The notes below the pieces were generated by a model. It ran no database searches and was not told where the DNA came from. It was given only the letters and a program-made list of their open reading frames with translations. DNA of 64,000 bases from Holophagae bacterium (GTDB lineage Bacteria; Acidobacteriota; Holophagae; Acanthopleuribacterales; Acanthopleuribacteraceae): positions 186,001 to 250,000 of the forward strand of contig JAJCXM010000034.1 in NCBI GenBank assembly GCA_029263455.1, in the 5' to 3' direction. Both the position numbers and the translations under genes were made by a program. The stretch's first letter is position 1. Each line of letters opens with the position of its first letter. Shown in pieces: positions 57,358 through 64,000 of this stretch.

Positions 57358-57532
57358 GCCAGCTGCAGAAGGCAGCGTGATAGAGCAGTAATGTTTGGCT
57401 ATATTTATCAAACTGACTGTCTCCGAGCACCCACGTTAGTCGCCGAATTGATCTTCTTCGAGAATGAATGTTTAGGTGTCCTGAAACTAAATAACCAGAA
57501 TCTTTTCGGTATCATGAAAACGAAACCAAGAG

Positions 57533-57880
57533 TTGGACTTGTCACTTAAACAAATGACTGACCGAGGAGTCAGGTCGGTTCTGAAGATGTTTGCCGGCCG
57601 CAGTATTTCGATTGTTGTGACCCTTTTGCCGGGTTTCCTAATTCCTGATTCGAGGAGACCCCAAGACTTCGGCGTAATCTCGGCTGTAAGCGCACGGGTG
57701 GCATTGTCTCAACAGATCTCTGGGTTGGGGCTTCTAGCATAGGACTGAGACATCTTGGTCCCTGATGGATTAAGTGACCAAATTGACCAGGCGGTACGAC
57801 TAGTTCGAGCTGGGGACACAATGTTATACAACAGTCTCTGTCGCTCATTTCTGGCTCCAGCTAACTGCAACTGTCGCCAG
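57533..57880 (+). pseudogene. Wzx-like flippase relic, N-terminal part
   Basis: Residues GVRSVLKMFAGRSISIVV, GFLIPDSRRPQDFGVISAV and LSQQISGLG parallel the start of the flippase at 63408 (GVLKMSVGQLAITAVAL, GFLIPRVLLPEDFGKFSAA, MQQISSLG). After a stop at about 57738 a second frame gives SIGLRHLGP and a third DQAVRLVRAGD, matching the next part. Only about 110 codons of roughly 490 survive, with at least two frame changes. Confidence 0.82.
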
Positions 57881-57912
57881 CTTCCTGTTAAACACATTTT
57901 GATTCGACCGTA

Positions 57913-59472
57913 TCAATCAACAGGGATCTTCCAAATTGGGATGCTCCGTCCCAGAATCAGCTCTTCAGGTTCCCCGTAATGTACACCTTGAATATTGAGC
58001 AAGCGATCGGTTGCCGCAGCAAATATCGGCGAGTTTCGGCGACAAAAACAAAACAAATAGACGTCCTTTGTCCGCTCAATGGCTGCGATCGCAACAAAAC
58101 CAGTTTCCATCATGTATTGGCTGGTCACCTTCAGTTTGTCAGCTCCTGAATCATACGACTTTCCTTTGGCATGATTGCCTACCAATATCATCACATCTGG
58201 ATTCAATCGGCAAAGAAAATCGCTTGACACACCGCCGCGCGCAACTTCCTGCGACGTAAGCCCCATAGTGTCAGCTGAATCCCACTCCGAAAAATAGGGG
58301 ATAGCTCCAGACGCGGTTGTAAACAATACTCCGTTCAGTCCATTAAGCTGGCGTCCAATGGCGACTCTGGTTCCTTGGTGTGTCAATCGCTTGTGCGCAA
58401 AAATTTGTGGCAAAAGGAAGGTATTCCACACGAGAACAAGCGATAGACTGACGATCGCAATCGGTTTAGAGCAAAAAATGCGTTGATCACAAGCTCTCAA
58501 CCCTTCAATCATGAGAATCAAGGCTACAGGGAAAATTGGGTACAAAAAGCGCCAAAAACTGCCCTGAATCGGGTTAATCACGAGTACAAAGGCGCAGAAT
58601 GCCGAACAACCCAGGATGGCTGGTACGAGGTGTGGAGGCGGTTTTAGCAACGGACGCCCCTTAAACAAAATCAACCACATTAATAGATATGGCAAAGCGA
58701 CCTTTGCGATGAACGATATCAAGTATAGGCTGCCGTAGTGGCGGCCGATTCCGAATTTCAAATAAGCTGCTGTAGGCAACCAGTCGGAAAAATATGCGTG
58801 CCGCCACAAAAGGTAACTAGTTCCAAGCAGCACGAAAGCGATCCCCCACGCAATCAGAACAAGCACTTCATGCTTCCGGCCATGGGAATAGAGTAATAAC
58901 GCCATGCTTGTAAGCAAAGGTGCTGCGAATGCGAATGCATCGGGTCGAGATAACACACACAGGAATCCGAGAAAACAGCATGCAAAAGCATCGACGCCTG
59001 TCATATACCGCATTCCTTTGATAGACCAAATTGACAACAAGAAACACAGCCCTGAACCCAACCAGGTACCCATGCCCTCCATTGCTAAAAATGCCACTGA
59101 AGGATTTAGGGTAAGTGCACCGCCGATCGCTATACAAAAGGGCAAGGGATACTTAGAGGTTTTCTTAATCAGAACCAAAGAGATGACGGAAACACAAACG
59201 ATATCAATGGCACGCGAGAACAAGACCGCATCGATCCCCATTTTGAGGGCCAATGCATTCAGCGCCATCCAAAGAAAACTAGTATAGCCTTCAGTGGGAG
59301 GACCGTTTTTGTTCCAGACAAGACCGTGTCCAGAAGCAAAATTTTGCGAAAAGCGGTAGGTAATGAACGCATCATCGAGTACATAATCGCGGAAAAGTAT
59401 TAACAACGACGCGAATAGACAAAAGCAGATGAGAGACGATATCCAGAAGTTACGCGATTTATCGTTTGTCAC
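57913..59472 (-). CDS. GT-C-like polytopic glycosyltransferase (AftB-type)
   Basis: A 519-aa membrane protein with about 10-11 helices and a C-terminal soluble domain. Near the N-terminus are DDAFITYRFSQNFASGHG and PTEGYTSFLWM, the acidic first-loop and P-x-E-G-Y-T motifs of the AftB-like/GT39-related GT-C family, which use polyprenyl-linked sugars as donors on the outer face of the membrane. Donor and acceptor cannot be predicted. It is the last of three minus-strand genes (SGNH-like at 59707 upstream), separated from it by 234 bp with no visible features. Confidence 0.82.
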   Translation of the reverse strand: MTNDKSRNFWISSLICFCLFASLLILFRDYVLDDAFITYRFSQNFASGHGLVWNKNGPPTEGYTSFLWMALNALALKMGIDAVLFSRAIDIVCVSVISLVLIKKTSKYPLPFCIAIGGALTLNPSVAFLAMEGMGTWLGSGLCFLLSIWSIKGMRYMTGVDAFACCFLGFLCVLSRPDAFAFAAPLLTSMALLLYSHGRKHEVLVLIAWGIAFVLLGTSYLLWRHAYFSDWLPTAAYLKFGIGRHYGSLYLISFIAKVALPYLLMWLILFKGRPLLKPPPHLVPAILGCSAFCAFVLVINPIQGSFWRFLYPIFPVALILMIEGLRACDQRIFCSKPIAIVSLSLVLVWNTFLLPQIFAHKRLTHQGTRVAIGRQLNGLNGVLFTTASGAIPYFSEWDSADTMGLTSQEVARGGVSSDFLCRLNPDVMILVGNHAKGKSYDSGADKLKVTSQYMMETGFVAIAAIERTKDVYLFCFCRRNSPIFAAATDRLLNIQGVHYGEPEELILGRSIPIWKIPVD

Positions 59473-59706
59473 AATCAGAGTATATCCAATGGAAGAGATT
59501 GTCTGGATTTTGACGCAGATCGTACCATGATTTAATTAGATCATCTTATAAGGAATCTTTTTTGGAGATTGTGGCAATTCGGCGGATTTTTAAGGAGTGT
59601 CGGCAGGGTTACTTGGGCTTGAATCGAAGTGGCGTACATTTGATGATGGTTATCAATCGAGCTGACGAGTGGAACATCGCGGATACCTAATTATGGATTG
59701 ACTGCA

Positions 59707-60843
59707 TTATTGCGGGAAATATAAATACCATTCAAATCCCGGCTCCACGCGCGACGCAAGATCATTTGAATCCATTTTTGGGATAGATTGCGGTGGGCCC
59801 TGTCGATCCAGAGTTCGGATGGACTCCCAGAGCACATCTTGCACGACTTCTGCAACCAGTTTGTGTGCCGTTTCGTTGGGATGGTGGTCCATGCTGTGAA
59901 CCAGCAGGGAATCTACATCACTGCCCACAAAACAGGGCGTCAAATCAGTACAATGAAAACCCTTTTCTTCGGCGAGCGCTATCACCGCGTCATGAGCATT
60001 TGCAAACGGATAGGTTCCGTCTCTATTTCTATGCAGCCATGGGTGGACAAACAGGTATGTAAGCGTGCCATCTGACGAGGCCGTTTCCGCTATGCCTTCA
60101 AGACCTGTACTCACTGATTGGAATCCTGGATGACCTAAAACGTGTGCGCGATTGATTTCACGCAAGGTGTTCCGATGAGAAAGAATCCTTTCGAAAGTCC
60201 CTAGTGCAAAATCAAGGAAGAGCCAATGTTTTCGCAAAGACGGAAGATGATCGTCGTGCGACCAATTAACGAAGTTGGTTGAAGGTCCATTAACGTCATT
60301 TAGTACATACCAAACGATCACAATATCTGGGTTGAAGTAACACACAACATGTTCGTAAAGTGCCCGTTCGTGCTCAGTTCCAATTCCGGGTAGCGCGAAA
60401 TTGTACACTTCAACCCCTCTGGAACTATCTGTATTGAGCTCGCGTTCAACCAACTCCGTAAACAGATCCTCGTTCCGCACTCCCATTCCGAAGGCAAATG
60501 AGTCGCCCAACACTGCTATGCGAATTCGATCAGATCTTTCAACAACAAAATCCTTTCCCCTAAAGCCGAAATTATTCAATTCATAGGTCAAACTACAAGT
60601 AACAGGATCGAGATATTGGCGTTCGTCACTAGGCCAGGTTTGCACAAATTGCGCGTAACTTGGGTAGATGTACCGAACACCGGGAAAAGGATCAAACGTT
60701 TTGGCTGAGCCAGTAGTCGCGACGTAGCCGTGCATTTGTTGGTATCCGACCATATGAAAGCCAAATTCCACCATTAATAGTGCGAAAAGAAGGCTTATCA
60801 CTGAGATTAACCATCCCGGCAATGTTGACAGAAGACGCTTCAA
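59707..60843 (-). CDS. Membrane-anchored SGNH/GDSL-hydrolase-like protein
   Basis: A 378-aa protein with a membrane helix (about 10-30) and a periplasmic SGNH domain: IAVLGDSFAFGMG (block I), NFALPGIGTEHERAL (block II), WYVLNDVNG (block III Asn) and HSMDHHPNETAHKLV (catalytic Asp-His). All blocks are intact. It should cleave or transfer acyl groups on an exported glycan. It follows the oxygenase gene at 60966 by 122 bp. It is the fifth SGNH-like protein in the window and, with the other three in the glycan locus, shares the anchor-plus-domain layout but little else in sequence. Confidence 0.87.
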   Translation of the reverse strand: MKRLLSTLPGWLISVISLLFALLMVEFGFHMVGYQQMHGYVATTGSAKTFDPFPGVRYIYPSYAQFVQTWPSDERQYLDPVTCSLTYELNNFGFRGKDFVVERSDRIRIAVLGDSFAFGMGVRNEDLFTELVERELNTDSSRGVEVYNFALPGIGTEHERALYEHVVCYFNPDIVIVWYVLNDVNGPSTNFVNWSHDDHLPSLRKHWLFLDFALGTFERILSHRNTLREINRAHVLGHPGFQSVSTGLEGIAETASSDGTLTYLFVHPWLHRNRDGTYPFANAHDAVIALAEEKGFHCTDLTPCFVGSDVDSLLVHSMDHHPNETAHKLVAEVVQDVLWESIRTLDRQGPPQSIPKMDSNDLASRVEPGFEWYLYFPQ

Positions 60844-60965
60844 GATTCCTCACTCGCTTTAGGGGTTGCATGCGTCCCTGACTTCGCAGCTCCGATGATC
60901 ATGAAAATTGGGTGAGTCATAGAACCTATAGGCTCCCTGCTACAAGTGCCTTTTTTTATCTGGTG

Positions 60966-61778
60966 TCAAGACTTGAAGATTCGGCGAAAGGCCATCAATA
61001 TGATCGGCGGGATGAATAGCTTGATGAATTTGACCAGTTTGAACCCCGTTTTGAGCTGTTCGCCGGCTCTCTCTTGATAAAGCGTCGCGTGCGCGTCGGT
61101 GAGTTCACTCTTGGGACGTCCTCGGGTGTAATAATACAGGGCAATTGATTTCCTGTTAATTTCAGGTGGGCAAGACAACGGATCTGGGTGACCGTGGTAA
61201 GACCAGTCGGTGGTGGCAAAGATGACGCACCTATTAAAGATCGGCAGAATTTTTTGAACACATCGCTTCATGTCCCGGTCCCATAATTCCAGGTCACCGC
61301 CATAATCCGGTTTCCATTCTTTATTGACGTACACAATCAAATTAAGCCGACGGTCGAGTTTCAATCGATCATGCAAATTGAAATCGGCGTGGATTTTGAG
61401 AAATCCGCCTGCGACAATTTGGTGTAGCCCTCCGCCTTCAAGATGCGGATCGGGAACAATCCCCTCAATAGATGTCAGACTCTCCAGAAACGAGACAAAA
61501 ATACTTGAATTTAGTTCGTGAATCAAATGACGAGCATTAGGCGGGATTTGTTGAGGCGAAACTGAAGCCAGTTTCTTACCGAAGCGATCGTCAAATTGGA
61601 ACCAACCCACCTCTTGGCTCGAAGGAAATTCTTCAAGGATAGAATCCAACACTTTTGGAGGCAGAAAGTCATCGATCACAACGTGTGGAAAGGGATCTGC
61701 GTTTGCAAAACGGCAATTTAATTGACGAGCTAGCTCACTCAATTGCAACGCGTCAAATTGAAACGGCTGAAATGCCAA
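60966..61778 (-). CDS. 2-oxoglutarate/Fe(II)-dependent oxygenase (prolyl-hydroxylase-like)
   Basis: A 270-aa cytoplasmic protein of the 2OG-Fe(II) superfamily. The core shows HADFNLHD (His-x-Asp iron ligands), NLIVYVNKEWKPDYGGDLELW, the distal His in SYHGHPDPL and Arg in NRKSIALYYYTRG for 2-oxoglutarate. Such enzymes hydroxylate a wide range of substrates including sugars and proteins; family members in glycan loci are often unassigned. A C-terminal hydrophobic, basic tail (about 250-270) might touch the membrane. The ATG lies at the end of a spacer before the sulfotransferase relic. Confidence 0.92.
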   Translation of the reverse strand: MAFQPFQFDALQLSELARQLNCRFANADPFPHVVIDDFLPPKVLDSILEEFPSSQEVGWFQFDDRFGKKLASVSPQQIPPNARHLIHELNSSIFVSFLESLTSIEGIVPDPHLEGGGLHQIVAGGFLKIHADFNLHDRLKLDRRLNLIVYVNKEWKPDYGGDLELWDRDMKRCVQKILPIFNRCVIFATTDWSYHGHPDPLSCPPEINRKSIALYYYTRGRPKSELTDAHATLYQERAGEQLKTGFKLVKFIKLFIPPIILMAFRRIFKS

Positions 61779-61922
61779 ACGACCACCTTACGATGCTTGT
61801 CTTAGTTTATTAAGGATACTTCAATTGGAATTCTGTCGCATCAAATGAAACCAACGAGTGCTGCGGTTGTGACTGACAACTATGTGCCTATGAATCGCCC
61901 CATGGAGCCAAATGTCATCCTA

Positions 61923-62285
61923 CTAATCGATCCAGTGGGAGAGATCGCGATGAATCATATCTTGAAGTCGCCATATATCTTCCCGGTAGCCCTGTATCAG
62001 TTGATGTCGAGTTTCGGGTCTAATTGCCGGTTTGCGGATTAGGAGGCGCGCACGGACCTCAGCGCCCATTCTGGATCGAAACTGATGAGGTAGTATTTGA
62101 CGCATGAACAGAGGTGTTTTCAATAAACTCTGATGTATCGCATGGCGAAGACGACTCTTTGGATATTGGGTATTTCGGTTCGCTCGGCCAAGCGTGGGAA
62201 GGGCTGAATGCGAGTCCAAACCAAGAAAATCCAGCACGCGGTTGGACACAAATGACGGACGACGGATCAATTCGTTCAAAATCAC
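61923..62285 (-). pseudogene. Sulfotransferase C-terminal relic
   Basis: A 120-codon frame covering the last third of a sulfotransferase of the type at 29448: VLDFLGLDSHSALPTL matches YGFLGVDDTI and the tail DIWRLQDMIHRDLSHWID matches DVEELQDLINRDLSMWL. The PAPS-binding N-terminal two-thirds are absent. It begins with no ribosome site and directly abuts a GT4 fragment, so it is a joint of unrelated pieces. Confidence 0.85.
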
Positions 62286-62446
62286 CGCAGGCGCGCGTCG
62301 AACCCGTCCATTGCCTCTTCACGTGCATTTCGCGCCATTACTTCAAGGCTCGATGGTTGCTCCACTAAAAAACCAATTTTTTGAGCAATTGCTTGGGCAT
62401 CGCGTTTCGGACCTAACCAACCCGTGTGGCCGTGTTGAATCACCAA
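62282..62446 (-). pseudogene. GT4 glycosyltransferase C-terminal fragment
   Basis: About 54 codons reading GHTGWLGPKRDAQAIAQKI and PSSLEVMARNAREEAMDGF, the usual end of a GT4 enzyme (G-x-T-G-x-L-x-P...DA.A.A..I...PS....M..NAR). In one reading frame with the carbamoyltransferase piece upstream, so the two were fused by a deletion; the frame then abuts the sulfotransferase relic. Confidence 0.8.
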
Positions 62447-63279
62447 GAACCCGCCCGACATTCCGTCACTGCCGTTGACTTGCCTTGGGGAATTCTTGTA
62501 CTCATACCATGCACACAATGCGGCACCTAAAGCGCCGGCAGCGGTTGAATCCAAATGCGATCGAAGGGCCCTTCCCTCAATAGGCGACCATTTGCGACGC
62601 AATACAGTGCAACAACGCCTGCTAAACTTAGGTTTCGAGCACCCGTCTCTCGCTTCGTAGATGACGCGAGCCTCAAAACAATCATTTCGGTTACCCTCTG
62701 AATTGACTCAGCCAATACCATGGTGAACTGATCCAATGCTGCCGCGGGTTTTCTGGGAGGTAGGCCAAACAAATCGTCGAATGCCCGATTGGCCATCCGC
62801 GTGCCAGTCGCATCGCCAAAATACCGCATATTGAGGCGAAACCAACCATCGTCTTTCAAGTCCAACAATTCACGTAAAATCAATTCTACGTATTTGGCTT
62901 CCCCATATGCGGCTTGGCCCATTAGTTTGTACTCACCCCGAATTGACCCGAAATCCACAAAAGTAAGTGAACGCGGAATACTGTAGTCCAAGTGAATGAG
63001 GAAACCGCAATTCCCATAGCGGTTCGAGTGTGTCATCTCGACCCTGCCACGCTGTGGTTGTCGCCCATTCTCCTACCCCGTCCATGGAATTGCCTCTAGG
63101 TCACCCACCGTCATTTCACCCTGCGCTAGGCCGTATTCGATGGCTTGAAAGGGAAACGCAGAGTCGTGTTTCTTACGGCTGAAACGTTCTTCTTGTGCGG
63201 CTACAACAATACGTCCGTCGCCGAGCAACGCCGCCGCTGCGTCGTGGTAATGGGGGGAAATACCTAGAATATGGCTCAT
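62447..63279 (-). pseudogene. NodU-type carbamoyltransferase, broken copy
   Basis: Three pieces of the enzyme at 42260 are recognisable in order. The first (63279-63073) is the N-terminus, ILGISPHYHDAAAALLGDG and EERFSRKKHD, ending in a stop. The second (63036-62527) resumes at GEYKLMGQAAYGEAKYV through GVVALYCVANGRLLREG, after loss of about 120 codons. The third, in another frame, is AAGALGAALCAWYEY to SDGMSGGF (62542-62447). The C-terminal half is gone, replaced by a GT4 fragment. It is a different allele from the intact gene, not a recent copy. Confidence 0.88.
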
Positions 63280-63407
63280 CAGCGTCTTCTCTCCAATTCA
63301 TTCTGCTATGTGTTCACTTCTTTGGGAGCACGATTGTATTGTCAAAGCCCACTGTATTCGGTCCACATAGCATTGCGAGCCATACTCGTGTCAAACTTAC
63401 GCCATTA

Positions 63408-64000
63408 ATGGCTAAGCCAGCATCGGTTGACAAGATGTCAGATGGATCAAAACACAACAAAGCTACATATCGAGGCGCGGCTGGGGTCTTAAAAATGTCT
63501 GTCGGTCAGCTTGCTATAACAGCTGTCGCACTAGTATCTGGATTTCTGATACCTCGCGTTTTGTTACCTGAAGATTTCGGCAAATTCTCTGCAGCCGTTG
63601 CTGTGGTGGTATTCATGCAGCAAATATCAAGCCTCGGTGTTGGATATGTGGGAATGCGTTTCCTTGGAGTTGCTTGGTTCGGGGAATCAAGGCGAAACGC
63701 CCATGCCCTGGCGAGTTCATTGCTGAGCTGCATGATTTACAGCACTGTCCTGGGGGCACTTGTTTGTTTTGTATGGTTGGGTGTATCAACTAAACTCGAC
63801 ATAAGCCTTGGCATCTGCTTATTAATATCTGTCTTTGCCTTTTCGAGGAATGGTTTTTACGCGATGGTTTCGCTGTTCATCCCCATAGGCAAAGTCGGAA
63901 CTCACGCAGCCTTAACCTTGGGACGGGTCATCTTACACCTAACAGTTGTCGTGTTGTCCTATCCACTTATAGGCATTAACGGGCTGTTTCTAACTCTAGC
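63408..64000 (+). CDS. Wzx-like polysaccharide flippase, 5' part only
   Basis: Partial gene running off the right edge. The translation has the flippase N-terminal pattern GAAGVLKMSVGQLAITAVAL (residues about 22-41), PRVLLPEDFGKFSAAVAV and then several membrane helices. It should export lipid-linked repeat units. In-frame ATGs lie at 63408 and 63435; neither has a clear ribosome site, and the earlier one gives a leader of a length closer to the flippase at 47643. It is more similar to the relic at 57533 than to the intact flippase at 47643. Confidence 0.9.
   Translation, partial: MAKPASVDKMSDGSKHNKATYRGAAGVLKMSVGQLAITAVALVSGFLIPRVLLPEDFGKFSAAVAVVVFMQQISSLGVGYVGMRFLGVAWFGESRRNAHALASSLLSCMIYSTVLGALVCFVWLGVSTKLDISLGICLLISVFAFSRNGFYAMVSLFIPIGKVGTHAALTLGRVILHLTVVVLSYPLIGINGLFLTL

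Larger units (their letters stand above)
57118..57912. other. Relic-only region between convergent gene ends
   Basis: About 800 bp without intact genes. It holds a GT4 C-terminal relic (57124-57357) and, after about 180 bp in which nothing is recognisable, a flippase relic (57533-57880). Both are on the plus strand, as are the intact genes just upstream. Confidence 0.8.

Noticed and set aside
57755-57979. 74-codon frame near the end of the flippase relic
   Set aside because: Its first half is flippase-like relic in a shifted frame and the rest is antisense to the GT-C-like gene.
62282-62602. 106-codon frame taken as an intact small protein
   Set aside because: It is a fusion of a carbamoyltransferase piece and a GT4 end, with out-of-frame translation for the first 20 codons.

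Overview
The window looks like a Gram-negative chromosome segment, probably Acidobacteriota. Gram-negative: tandem RND pumps, an OmpA-type lipoprotein, an outer-membrane barrel protein and a surface-glycan export locus. Acidobacteriota is an inference from the VWFA-related secreted protein at 5977-6918 (a family expanded in that phylum) and from secreted proteins sharing a tandem beta-sandwich module; no rRNA or ribosomal protein is present to confirm it. No tRNA, rRNA, CRISPR array, prophage or intact insertion sequence was seen.

Region 1 (1-14314, all minus strand) is housekeeping and envelope: a tricistron-like RND efflux set (adaptor plus two permeases), a VWFA-related secreted protein, a TPR-transmembrane-GGDEF diguanylate cyclase, a Pal/OmpA-like lipoprotein, two membrane-anchored proteins of unknown function, and the start of der (engA). 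Region 2 (14494-20379) holds secreted redox and surface proteins: a small Cys-rich exported protein, a di-haem-site cytochrome c, a haem-c plus copper type II monooxygenase-like protein, then, convergent across a clear bidirectional terminator, an outer-membrane barrel protein and a secreted beta-sandwich protein. Region 3 (21227-28572) has an MBOAT O-acyltransferase with its SGNH-like partner, mscL with a zinc-ribbon tail, and the large helicase lhr.

Region 4 (29448-64000) is a long mosaic surface-polysaccharide locus. It contains gmd and fcl (GDP-fucose route), four GT2/GT4 sugar transferases in short operons plus a polyprenyl-phosphate-type GT2, two GT-C-like membrane proteins, a DUF354 protein, two Wzx-like flippases (the second cut by the window edge), two sulfotransferases of different families, four more membrane-anchored SGNH-like proteins, a NodU-type carbamoyltransferase with SxtJ and DUF5989 partners, FkbM and another methyltransferase, a 2OG-Fe(II) oxygenase, two beta-propeller proteins (one DUF4915-like) and an SDR plus QueA-like pair that is unexpected here. 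Together they would build, decorate (sulfate, carbamoyl, methyl, acyl groups) and export a fucose-type glycan.

The most striking feature of Region 4 is decay: at least seven recognisable gene relics lie between intact modules, mostly at strand switches. These are a RAYT transposase relic with a paired REP palindrome just after lhr, an orphan copy of the lhr 3' end 5 kb further on, a partial copy of a membrane-protein C-terminus, a GT4 relic with a frameshift, a flippase relic, and a composite of carbamoyltransferase, GT4 and sulfotransferase pieces. I read this as the footprint of repeated module replacement in a hypervariable glycan locus anchored beside lhr.
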